Source: CAYUET01 sp964443875 (GTDB taxonomy: Bacteria; Auribacterota; JAFGBW01). From it: a stretch of DNA of 21,150 nt. Position 1 is the stretch's first letter. Each line of letters begins with the position of its first letter. Positions 1 to 6,968 of the stretch are shown here, piece by piece. The notes beneath the pieces were generated by a model. That model saw nothing but the letters and a program-made list of their open reading frames with translations, was not told the DNA's origin and made no database searches. A program made the position numbers and the translations under genes. The stretch is from the NCBI GenBank assembly GCA_964443875.1, contig CAYUET010000039.1:1-21150 (forward strand), given 5' to 3'.

Positions 1-197
1 AAATATTTTGGATCATTAAAATACTGTCCCACGAATTCTGATCCGATAATCTTCCCGTTTTGCATCACCGGGCTGCCGTTGGCCTTTTGAGGAAAAACGA
101 TTTGAGCAATGCCGGTGATAATCAAAGGATAGATGAGCCCTGTGAGCAGGGTTAAAGCAAACAACATTCTGAAGGAAGGCATGAGGTATTTACACAT
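1..197 (-). CDS. kdpC: K+-transporting ATPase subunit C (KdpC), N-terminal part, cut by window edge
   Basis: KdpC is the single-span membrane subunit that stabilises the KdpFABC potassium pump and supports high-affinity ATP use. About 65 residues are visible. A short cytoplasmic start is followed by one hydrophobic helix (about residues 10-36) containing LTGLIYPLIITGIAQ. Next come the family motifs QKANGSPV and GSEFVGQYFNDPKY, which match the KdpC pattern of a 'PxQANGS' segment then 'G..LIGQ.F'. The start is ATG at 197 with AAGGA seven bases upstream, 15 bases after the kdpB stop, so it is the last visible gene of the kdp operon. The rest lies beyond position 1. The assignment rests on both motif order and context. 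Confidence 0.95.
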   Translation of the reverse strand, partial: MCKYLMPSFRMLFALTLLTGLIYPLIITGIAQIVFPQKANGSPVMQNGKIIGSEFVGQYFNDPKY

Positions 198-212
198 GGA
201 GGAGTCCTTTCA

Positions 213-2294
213 TTAAACAATTTTCAGGGCGGTTAAAAGCATATCGATGCCTTTGATTCCTATGAAAGGAACAATCAGTCCGCCCCCCCCGTAAATCAGA
301 AGATTGCTGCGTAAAAGTTCTGCGGCTCCGAGGGGTTTGTAGGGAACCCCTCTCAAGGCCACAGGAATAAGCATAATAATAATCAGAGCATTAAAAATGA
401 TGGCTGAAAGGATGGCGCTTTCCGGCGTTGAAAGATGCATGATGTTGAAAATATTCAATGCCGGATAAGTGCTTGCAAAGGCTGCCGGGATGATGGCAAA
501 GTATTTGGCTACATCATTGGAAATACTGAAGGTTGTCAGCGCGCCCCGGGTCATGAGCAGCTGTTTTCCGATTTCAACGGTTTCAATCAGCTTGGTAGGA
601 TTGCTGTCGAGATCAATCATATTTGCCGCTTCCCGTGCGGGCTGTGTCCCTGTATTCATCGCAACCGCCACATCCGCCTGGGCAAGGGCAGGGGCATCAT
701 TTGTGCCGTCCCCAGCCATGGCGACCATCTCACCTCTGGACTGATAGCCGCGAATGAGTTTTAACTTGTCTTCGGGTGTGGCTTGAGCCAGGTAATCATC
801 CACCCCGGCTTCCGCAGCAATTGCAGCAGCCGTTAAAGGATTGTCCCCGGTAATCATGATGGTCTTTATACCCATTTTTCTTAAATGAATGAACCGCTCC
901 TTGATTCCCCCTTTCACCACATCTTTCAAATGGATTACACCCGCAATTTGTTCATTTACCGAGATGACAAGAGGTGTGGCTCCGCTTTTTGAAATTTTTT
1001 CAACGGTTTCCTTAAGATTATTCGGAAGAGTTCCTCCTAAAGTCTCCACATGTCTGATGATTGATTCGTATGCGCCTTTTCGGATTTTCATTCCCCTGAT
1101 ATCCGCACCGCTCATGCGTGACTCCGCGCTAAAGGGAATGAAATGGAGGTTTTTATGGTCTTCATCTGTTTCCCCGCGAAACCCGTATTGATGTTTGGCC
1201 AGCACAACAATGCTTCGTCCTTCCGGAGTCTCGTCGGCCAGTGAAGCAAGCTGTGCCAGTTCAGCTACTTTGTTTGCCGTAAAATTTCCCAAAGGAAAAA
1301 ATTCTACTGCCTCACGGTTGCCGAGAGTAATGGTTCCGGTTTTATCCAGAAGCAGAACATTGACATCACCAGCCGCTTCCACAGCCCGACCGGAAAGAGC
1401 GATGATATTCCTTTGAAGCAGGCGGTCCATACCCGCAATACCGATGGCTGAAGCCAATCCCCCGATCGTGGTTGGAATCAGGCAAACCAGCAAGGCCACC
1501 AGCGCGGTTATTGTAATAGGGGTTCCCTTCCCCATGATTTGAACCCCATAAATAGAAAAAGGCAACAATGTCGCACACACCAGTAAAAAAATGAGGGTTA
1601 ATCCTGAAAGAAGAATGGAGAGCGCAATTTCATTCGGGGTTTTCTGCCTTTTAGCTCCTTCGACAAGGCTGATCATTCTGTCCAAAAATCCTTCTCCGGG
1701 GCTTGCGGTTACACGGACAATCATCCAGTCGGAAATCACCCGTGTACCTCCCGTAAGAGCGCTGCGGTCTCCTCCGGATTCTCTTATGACCGGAGCGCTC
1801 TCTCCGGTAATGGCACTTTCATCTACAAAGGCAATGCCTTGAATCACTTCTCCGTCGGCAGGAACAATATCGTCTTTTTCAACAAGTACCGTATCCCCGG
1901 CCCTCAGGTCTGCGGAGGAGACAAAAGAGTATCGGGCACCATATTCGGGGTTATCCAGTTTTTTACCCTGAGTCTGTTTTCGCGTACGCCTTAAGGAGTC
2001 CGCCTGTGCCTTACCTCTTCCCTCAGCCAGTGCTTCTGAAAAATTGGCAAACAGGAGTGTAAATAAAAGCCAGGCGAAAATCTGTCCTGAAAATCCTGCT
2101 GAAGATTCCCCTTTCCCCAGAAGGGACAGAATAAAAAGAAACAGGATCAGGACAGTATAGGCATAGACTGTAAACATGACAGGATTGCGAAAGTGACAGC
2201 GGGGATCAAGTTTTCTGAAACTTTCCGCAAGCGCTCTGAGCCAGATTTTTCCAGTCAGGGTTTGGTTATGAAGATTTGAAATTTTATCATTCAT
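213..2294 (-). CDS. kdpB: K+-transporting P-type ATPase subunit B (KdpB)
   Basis: KdpB is the catalytic P-type ATPase subunit that powers K+ uptake by KdpFABC in the inner membrane. The 693 residues are near the usual length for the family (about 680-690). Visible motifs in order: the actuator-domain TGES at 163-166, the PTTIGGL membrane segment at 274-280, the phosphorylation motif DKTGTIT with Asp317, a nucleotide-binding RKGA near 405, TGDNPLTA near 482, and the hinge GDGTNDAPAL at 528-537. Hydrophobic helices lie at about 40-60, 70-88, 225-250 and 258-280, with more at the C-terminus. All catalytic residues are present, so the protein should be active. The start ATG at 2294 has GGAG eight bases upstream. 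It lies 68 bases after kdpA, a gap that holds two hairpins, and is followed closely by kdpC. Confidence 0.98.
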   Translation of the reverse strand: MNDKISNLHNQTLTGKIWLRALAESFRKLDPRCHFRNPVMFTVYAYTVLILFLFILSLLGKGESSAGFSGQIFAWLLFTLLFANFSEALAEGRGKAQADSLRRTRKQTQGKKLDNPEYGARYSFVSSADLRAGDTVLVEKDDIVPADGEVIQGIAFVDESAITGESAPVIRESGGDRSALTGGTRVISDWMIVRVTASPGEGFLDRMISLVEGAKRQKTPNEIALSILLSGLTLIFLLVCATLLPFSIYGVQIMGKGTPITITALVALLVCLIPTTIGGLASAIGIAGMDRLLQRNIIALSGRAVEAAGDVNVLLLDKTGTITLGNREAVEFFPLGNFTANKVAELAQLASLADETPEGRSIVVLAKHQYGFRGETDEDHKNLHFIPFSAESRMSGADIRGMKIRKGAYESIIRHVETLGGTLPNNLKETVEKISKSGATPLVISVNEQIAGVIHLKDVVKGGIKERFIHLRKMGIKTIMITGDNPLTAAAIAAEAGVDDYLAQATPEDKLKLIRGYQSRGEMVAMAGDGTNDAPALAQADVAVAMNTGTQPAREAANMIDLDSNPTKLIETVEIGKQLLMTRGALTTFSISNDVAKYFAIIPAAFASTYPALNIFNIMHLSTPESAILSAIIFNALIIIMLIPVALRGVPYKPLGAAELLRSNLLIYGGGGLIVPFIGIKGIDMLLTALKIV

Positions 2295-2309
2295 TTATAA
2301 ACTCCGTTC

Positions 2310-2354
2310 TTATCCCGTAAGGGGATAATTCTCACCAGAGCAGACAAGTTGCTC
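2310..2354 (-). other. Two tandem stem-loops in the kdpA-kdpB intercistronic gap
   Basis: Hairpin 1 at 2310-2328 has a perfect 7-bp stem, TTATCCC/GGGATAA, with a 5-nt loop. Hairpin 2 at 2338-2354 has a 5-bp stem, GAGCA/TGCTC, with a 7-nt loop. Neither is followed by a U tract, so they are poor terminators. In the transcript hairpin 1 sits directly before the kdpB ribosome site (GGAG), where it could affect mRNA stability or kdpB translation. That role is inference. Confidence 0.5.
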
Positions 2355-2362
2355 AGTTTTCA

Positions 2363-4102
2363 TTAAAAGATCATTCCCTGATTCAGCATCAGGTGTTCCA
2401 CAACAGGCCCCAGGGCTAAAACAGGAACATAATTGAGAACAACAAGGAGAAAAATGGTGGCGATCAACCATCCGATGAATAAAGGGGTATGGGTGGCCAG
2501 TGTCCCGGAATTTCCCGGAATTTTTTGTTTTCTAACCAGAGATCCTGCCAAGGCCAGCATGGGAATGATGATCCAGAAGCGGCCGAAAAACATAGCGATT
2601 CCAAGGGTGATATTATAAAAAGGATTATTGGCTCCCAGTCCGGCAAAGGCACTGCCGTTATTGTTTGTTGCGGAGGAAAAAGCATAGAGGACTTCCGTGA
2701 ATCCGTGAATCCCGGAATTGAAGATCGCCGCCTTACCCGCTGGAATCATAAGAGCCAGTGTCGTCAACCCCAGGACAAGCAGCGGGGTGATGAGCAAGGT
2801 CAGGAGAGACATTTTTATTTCAAAGCCTTCAATTTTTTTACCCAGATATTCCGGTGTGCGTCCCACCATGAGCCCCGCCACAAATACCGCGACGATGACA
2901 AAGGCGATCATGCCGTATAATCCGGATCCGGCTCCCCCGAAGATGACTTCGCCAAAGAGCATCATCACCAGCGGAACCATACCGCCTAGAGGCATAAAAG
3001 AATCATGCATGGAATTAACGGAACCATTGGAAGCCGCCGTTGTGGAAACTGCCCAGAGAACCGATTCACTGACTCCAAACCGTGTTTCCTTGCCCTCCAT
3101 ATTTCCCATGGGCTGACTGATTCCCATTTTCGTCAGGAGGGGATTGGGTTTTGATTCAAACGAATAACAAAGCAGCAGAAAAGAGCAATAAATAATAATC
3201 ATAACAGTAAATAAGGCCCAGCCCTGTCTGCGGTCATGAACCATGACTCCGAAGGTGTAACAGAGGCCTGCCGGAATCAGAAGGATCGCCAGCATCTCCA
3301 GAAAATTGGAGAGAGGGGTCGGGTTTTCCAGGGGATGAGCGGAATTTACGTTATAATATCCTCCGCCGTTGGTTCCCAGCTGTTTGATTGCAATCTGCGA
3401 GGCAACGGGGCCTAAGGGAATGGTCTGTTCGGTGATGATCTGACCGGAAGAGTTCTTGAAGGGCTGCAAAAGAGCGGCTTTCATCGGAGGTTTGAAAGTT
3501 TGGGGAACACCCTCTGAAATCAGAACTACAGACCAGATCACAGACAGAGGGAGGAGAATGTAAAGGATGGAACGTACCATATCGGTCCAGAAGTTTCCGA
3601 GTGTTTCCATTTTTTTGCGGCTGAATCCTCTTATGACAGCAACCAGAACAGCCATCCCCGTGGCGGCAGAAACAAAATTTTGAACCGTAAGCCCGAGCAT
3701 TTGTGATAAATAACTCAGGGTGCTTTCACCGCCGTATCCCTGCCAGTTCGTATTCGTGACGAAGGAAACAGCCGTATTAAAAGAAGAATCCGGACTGACA
3801 GCTCCTAATCCCTGGGGATTCAGGGGAAGAAAACCCTGAAGGCGTTGTAAAAGATACAAAAATACAAGACCAAGGGCATTAAAGGCCAGCAAGGCGAAGG
3901 CATATTCTTTCCAGGACATCTCTTCATTTTTCTGAAAACCGGATATTTTGCAGATGAACCCTTCAATGCCTTTTAACCAGTGCATGGGGCCGGGTATATT
4001 CCCTTCATAAATGCAGGCCATATAGGTGCCAAAGGGTTTGACACTGAGTGTTAAAACCGCTAGATAAACAGCAAATTGAATGAATGAAATATCCACCATC
4101 AT
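2363..4102 (-). CDS. kdpA: K+-transporting ATPase subunit A (KdpA)
   Basis: KdpA is the channel-like subunit (superfamily of K+ transporters) that binds and translocates K+ within the KdpFABC complex. The 579 residues are slightly more than the roughly 560 usual for the family. All four pore-loop (selectivity filter) repeats can be read in order: NTNWQGYGGES, GTNGGGYYNVNSAHPLENP, TTAASNGSVNSM and ATNNNGSAFAGLGANNPFYN. About ten hydrophobic helices surround them. The N-terminal region has a typical cytoplasmic loop after the first helix. The start ATG at 4102 overlaps the kdpF stop as ATGA and has AAGGAG about eight bases upstream, within the end of kdpF, so translation is coupled to kdpF. A second ATG follows immediately at 4099, but the spacing favours the first. 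Confidence 0.98.
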   Translation of the reverse strand: MMVDISFIQFAVYLAVLTLSVKPFGTYMACIYEGNIPGPMHWLKGIEGFICKISGFQKNEEMSWKEYAFALLAFNALGLVFLYLLQRLQGFLPLNPQGLGAVSPDSSFNTAVSFVTNTNWQGYGGESTLSYLSQMLGLTVQNFVSAATGMAVLVAVIRGFSRKKMETLGNFWTDMVRSILYILLPLSVIWSVVLISEGVPQTFKPPMKAALLQPFKNSSGQIITEQTIPLGPVASQIAIKQLGTNGGGYYNVNSAHPLENPTPLSNFLEMLAILLIPAGLCYTFGVMVHDRRQGWALFTVMIIIYCSFLLLCYSFESKPNPLLTKMGISQPMGNMEGKETRFGVSESVLWAVSTTAASNGSVNSMHDSFMPLGGMVPLVMMLFGEVIFGGAGSGLYGMIAFVIVAVFVAGLMVGRTPEYLGKKIEGFEIKMSLLTLLITPLLVLGLTTLALMIPAGKAAIFNSGIHGFTEVLYAFSSATNNNGSAFAGLGANNPFYNITLGIAMFFGRFWIIIPMLALAGSLVRKQKIPGNSGTLATHTPLFIGWLIATIFLLVVLNYVPVLALGPVVEHLMLNQGMIF

Positions 4103-4188
4103 AGCTTTTCTCCTTTAAAGAGAACGATCATTAAATAGATCAGCATCCCTAAGGTCAGGATTCCTGCAATCAGATAGAGAATGTTCAT
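4099..4188 (-). CDS. kdpF: K+-transporting ATPase subunit F (KdpF), 29 aa
   Basis: KdpF is a lipid-like single-helix peptide that stabilises the KdpABC complex in the inner membrane. This reading frame encodes 29 residues, the usual KdpF size. It has a hydrophobic stretch from residue 3 to 24 (LYLIAGILTLGMLIYLMIVL) and a short charged tail, FKGEKL. GGAGG lies seven bases before its ATG at 4188. Its stop overlaps the kdpA start (ATGA), and its own start overlaps the stop of the upstream small gene in the same way. Size, hydrophobicity and position just before kdpA make the identification strong, although peptides this short carry little sequence signal alone. Confidence 0.92.
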   Translation of the reverse strand: MNILYLIAGILTLGMLIYLMIVLFKGEKL

Positions 4189-4280
4189 GATTTATCCTCC
4201 ATGAGATTGTTGCACCCCTTAACAAGCCCTATGCACAGAATAATGCATAAGGCGGCAATCGCGAGATAAATTAATTCCAT
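4185..4280 (-). CDS. Small single-helix membrane protein leading the kdp operon
   Basis: This 31-residue frame begins at ATG 4280 with GGGAGG four bases upstream. It ends in a TGA that overlaps the kdpF ATG. It has one hydrophobic helix (about residues 3-20, ELIYLAIAALCIILCIGLV) followed by KGCNN and an acidic/basic tail. Small proteins of this kind precede kdpF in several proteobacterial kdp operons and are usually left hypothetical; I recall that pattern but cannot check it here. It is the first gene after the kdp promoter, so every ribosome translating kdpF and kdpA by coupling would come through it. It could be an accessory subunit like KdpF or a coupling leader peptide. Function is unknown. 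Good ribosome site, overlap and helix support real translation. Confidence 0.75.
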   Translation of the reverse strand: MELIYLAIAALCIILCIGLVKGCNNLMEDKS

Positions 4281-4317
4281 AAAACCTCCCTGATATAACC
4301 CTTTGTTTTTCAATTCT

Positions 4318-4346
4318 ATTATAAGGAGGATTAGTGAAGATCAGAA
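4318..4346 (-). promoter_or_regulatory. kdp operon promoter (activator-dependent type)
   Basis: The minus strand carries a perfect -10, TATAAT, at 4318-4323. Seventeen bases further upstream is TTCTGA (4341-4346), only a 3/6 match to the -35 consensus. Transcription would start near 4311, giving a leader of about 30 nt before the small membrane gene. A strong -10 with a weak -35 and repeated sites just upstream fits a promoter that needs an activator. Confidence 0.65.
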
Positions 4347-4356
4347 TATAGAAGAT

Positions 4357-4395
4357 ATTAAGAATCAGGTTAAAGCTGTTAAGAAGATGTTAAGA
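4357..4395 (-). promoter_or_regulatory. Four direct TTAA-centred repeats, probable KdpE/OmpR-type operator
   Basis: On the minus strand the blocks CTTAACA, CTTAACA, TTTAACC and CTTAATA follow one another, with TTAA cores (plus-strand 4390, 4379, 4370, 4358) spaced 11, 9 and 12 bases. This roughly one-turn spacing is typical of tandem sites for OmpR/PhoB-family regulators. The block spans about -46 to -84 of the predicted start. In E. coli the KdpE site also lies upstream of the -35. KdpE as the protein is inference from the operon it controls. Confidence 0.55.
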
Positions 4396-4422
4396 TGGCA
4401 AATGAATATCCCCGGAGTCTTA

Positions 4423-4468
4423 CAGAACTATAAAAATGATTTTTGCTGATCAATGAGGCATAGTTCTG
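4423..4468. repeat. 9-bp perfect inverted repeat upstream of the kdp control region
   Basis: CAGAACTAT (4423-4431) and ATAGTTCTG (4460-4468) are exact reverse complements separated by 28 bases. The interval contains the near-palindrome AAAAATGATTTTT. It lies between the stop of the 325-aa gene (4531) and the kdp operator repeats. No U tract follows on the minus strand, so it is not a classical terminator. It could be a 3'-end stabilising stem for the pump operon or a protein-binding site. Confidence 0.4.
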
Positions 4469-4530
4469 CGAATGTAAAAGAATTAAAAATTCCGGATGAA
4501 ATGATACCACAAGGCTGGACTTGCAGGAAT

Positions 4531-5508
4531 TTAATCCTGTTTTTGACGCAGTTTTTCAGACCAGATCTTATTCTGCAGTTTCAGACTTTGATTTTTTTTC
4601 TGAAGATGTGCTGTTCCATTTTCATTCATGAGGCTGAAGGTAAATGGCTTGGAATCCTTACGTTTCGGATCCGCCACACCATGGAAGAGATATTGCGCCT
4701 GATGATCCGCCATGGTGTTGATCACATCAATCAGTTCCGGCGTGATAAAGTCTGAATTCATAAAGGGGATGATTTTCCGGCTGTTTTTTTCATGAAGATT
4801 TTCATAGATGAGAAAATTGTCCACAAAGCTTATTCGGTAAAGAGAGTCTTTTGATTTGGAATCTTTGAGACTGTAAAGGGCGGGATCCTGACGTTTTTCC
4901 TGAAAAGAATTCTGGTTGTAAAAATAATAAAGATTTTCACAGGGGTTTGTCTCTCCGGAAGAAAGTCTGGAGGAGATTTCCATGAGCCAGGTACAGATAA
5001 AGAAGGAATAGTATTGGGAAGAAATCAGATGATTATTGCACTGCTTAAAAATCATCTGATCGATGGTCTTATAAGCCTGAAGAATCACGGGATCTAAAAC
5101 AGATTTTCTGCTGCCTATCGTGATGATGGAGTCCCGGACTTCTGTAAAGGACTGGTCTTTGGAAGTGTAGAGGTAGAGCTGGGGAATGCCGGAAATTCTT
5201 GTGGAAAGAATCATGGAAAAACCCTGGGGCGTATGATCTTTATAAACGGAAATGAAGTCTTTAAACGTTTTCCAGTTTTCTTCCAGGGAAAGAGAATAGC
5301 GATGCGTACTGTTCCAGAACGCATTCAGGAACATTCGGGCTTCCTTTATATTTCCGGTCAGACCGAAAATACAGCCCCGGAACAGCAGGCCTGTTGAGAT
5401 GGAGTGATTGGATTCAAAAAGAGAGAAATCCTTTTTTGAACATTGGAAATCACTGATAAGACTGGAGAATCGCTCTTTCTTATTCTGAATACCGATCAAA
5501 AAAGGCAT
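4531..5508 (-). CDS. Hypothetical protein, possibly with a proteasome-like (Ntn-hydrolase) fold
   Basis: I do not recognise this 325-residue protein as a named family. It has no signal peptide or membrane helix and is probably cytoplasmic. The pattern FLIGIQNKKERFSSLISD near the start, then GCIFGLTGNIKEARMFL (about 46-62), then GIPQLYLYTSKDQ and SIITIGSRKSVLDPVI (about 107-142), resembles the strand order of proteasome beta/HslV-type Ntn hydrolases. No N-terminal Thr, Ser or Cys follows the start Met, so it would lack the usual nucleophile. It is the last gene after the outer-membrane factor and probably in the pump operon. The start ATG at 5508 has no good ribosome site. An ATG at 5534, two bases after the previous stop, is out of frame by one base because of an A7 run. 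The fold call is tentative. Confidence 0.7.
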   Translation of the reverse strand: MPFLIGIQNKKERFSSLISDFQCSKKDFSLFESNHSISTGLLFRGCIFGLTGNIKEARMFLNAFWNSTHRYSLSLEENWKTFKDFISVYKDHTPQGFSMILSTRISGIPQLYLYTSKDQSFTEVRDSIITIGSRKSVLDPVILQAYKTIDQMIFKQCNNHLISSQYYSFFICTWLMEISSRLSSGETNPCENLYYFYNQNSFQEKRQDPALYSLKDSKSKDSLYRISFVDNFLIYENLHEKNSRKIIPFMNSDFITPELIDVINTMADHQAQYLFHGVADPKRKDSKPFTFSLMNENGTAHLQKKNQSLKLQNKIWSEKLRQKQD

Positions 5509-5536
5509 AGGTTTTTTTCTTTATCTTTTTTCATGA

Positions 5537-6967
5537 TTATTTCCGGGTTTCCCCCGTTTTTTCGCCGCCTCCGCCCAGTACGGCGTAAAGTTTCACATGG
5601 CTGGCAAGCTGGGCCAAATGAAGATTGGTCAGTCCCTGCTGTGCGGCAAAGAGAGAAGTTTCCGAGTCAAGAACACTTAAAAAACTGTCAATTCCCTGGG
5701 AGTAACGTGCATTGGACAAACGGGATGTTTCCGAAAGGGCGTTCACCAGAGATTCCTGGGCAGAGACCTGCTGATCAATTGTCCCGCGAACGGCCAAAGC
5801 ATCGGCCACTTCCCTGAAGGCACTTTGAATGGCCTTTTCATATTGGGTTAGCGCCATTTTTTGCTGCACCTTGGCGGCCTTGTGGGCCTGCCATATACGG
5901 GAATCAAAAATGGGCATTACGGCACCCGGTGTAAAAGCCCAGGTATCGGTGTCGGTTTTAAAGAGTCCTGAGAGCTCATTGCTGGCCGAGCCCAGGGTTG
6001 CTGTGAGGGAGATGCGCGGAAAAAAGGCAGCCCGGGCCTGACCGATATCCGCATTGGCGGCTTTCAGAGCATTTTCAGCCTGAAGGACATCCGGCCTTTG
6101 CAAAAGAACTTCAGAAGGAAGACCGGGAGTAATCTTCCGGGTCAGTTTAACGTCAGAGAGTTTTGAAGGTAAAAGTTCGGAAGGGACATTCGAGCCGACC
6201 AGGAGGTTCAGGGCGTTTTTATCCTTTGCCACCTGCTGGGTATAGCTTGCCACCTGCAGATGGGCGGAATCGACCAGGGTCTGGGAGCGGCGCAGATCGA
6301 GTTCAGTAATGATGCCGGCTTTATACTGCTCATCGATCAGATCAAAGGCATTTTTCTGATTCTTCAAGGTATTTTCACTTAGGGAGAGATTTTCCTGATC
6401 TGCAGCCAAAGCCAGATAGGCGCTGGCAACAGAGGAAATCAGGAGGATCTGAGCCCCGCGGAGCGCCTGTTCCGTTGCCAGGTATTCCTGCAGGGCCCGT
6501 TCTTTAAGACTGCGGATCCGTCCGAAGAAGTCCACTTCCCAGGAAAGGGCGCCGAGACTTACGCTATACGACTCACTGGTACGGGATTCCGCGGGACGTG
6601 TAAGGTCGTTTGAGCCGCGGGATTTGTTTCCGCTTCCCACAGCGTCAAAGGCAGGGAAGATTTCCGCTTTTTTTATACCATACATGGCCCGCGCCAGATC
6701 GACATTCAGAGTGGAAAGCTTCAGATCCCGGTTGTTTGTCAGGGCTGTATCAATGACCTGCTGTAGTTTTTCATCCGTGAAGAATTCCTTCCAGGTGAGT
6801 TGTGAGGGATCAAAAAAATCCGCGGAGACGGATTTTTCCGGGTAGGCTTTTCCTTCCGGCCAGGTATTGGAGACAGGCGTTTCAGGACGATTGTATTTCG
6901 GGATCAGGGTGCAGCCTGCAGACAGCGACAAGATTCCGGTTAAAAGAATGAAAAAGGTTTTATTCAT
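5537..6967 (-). CDS. Outer-membrane factor lipoprotein, NodT/OprM type
   Basis: This is the outer-membrane channel of the tripartite multidrug pump encoded by the two genes before it. From the chosen start it has 476 residues, usual for the family. A lipoprotein signal ends in LSAGC, with the lipidated Cys at residue 19, followed by TLIPKYNRPETPV, a common start of mature NodT-family proteins. Two OEP (TolC-like) repeats follow, with the conserved LPSEVLLQRPDVLQAENALKAAN and GQARAAFFPRISL segments near the middle. I chose ATG 6967 over ATG 6982 because GAGG lies nine bases upstream of it, it sits one base after the pump stop codon, and it gives a clean signal peptide. The earlier ATG has no ribosome site. 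Close homologues are OprM, OprJ and CmeC. Confidence 0.93.
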   Translation of the reverse strand: MNKTFFILLTGILSLSAGCTLIPKYNRPETPVSNTWPEGKAYPEKSVSADFFDPSQLTWKEFFTDEKLQQVIDTALTNNRDLKLSTLNVDLARAMYGIKKAEIFPAFDAVGSGNKSRGSNDLTRPAESRTSESYSVSLGALSWEVDFFGRIRSLKERALQEYLATEQALRGAQILLISSVASAYLALAADQENLSLSENTLKNQKNAFDLIDEQYKAGIITELDLRRSQTLVDSAHLQVASYTQQVAKDKNALNLLVGSNVPSELLPSKLSDVKLTRKITPGLPSEVLLQRPDVLQAENALKAANADIGQARAAFFPRISLTATLGSASNELSGLFKTDTDTWAFTPGAVMPIFDSRIWQAHKAAKVQQKMALTQYEKAIQSAFREVADALAVRGTIDQQVSAQESLVNALSETSRLSNARYSQGIDSFLSVLDSETSLFAAQQGLTNLHLAQLASHVKLYAVLGGGGEKTGETRK

Positions 6968-6968
6968 T

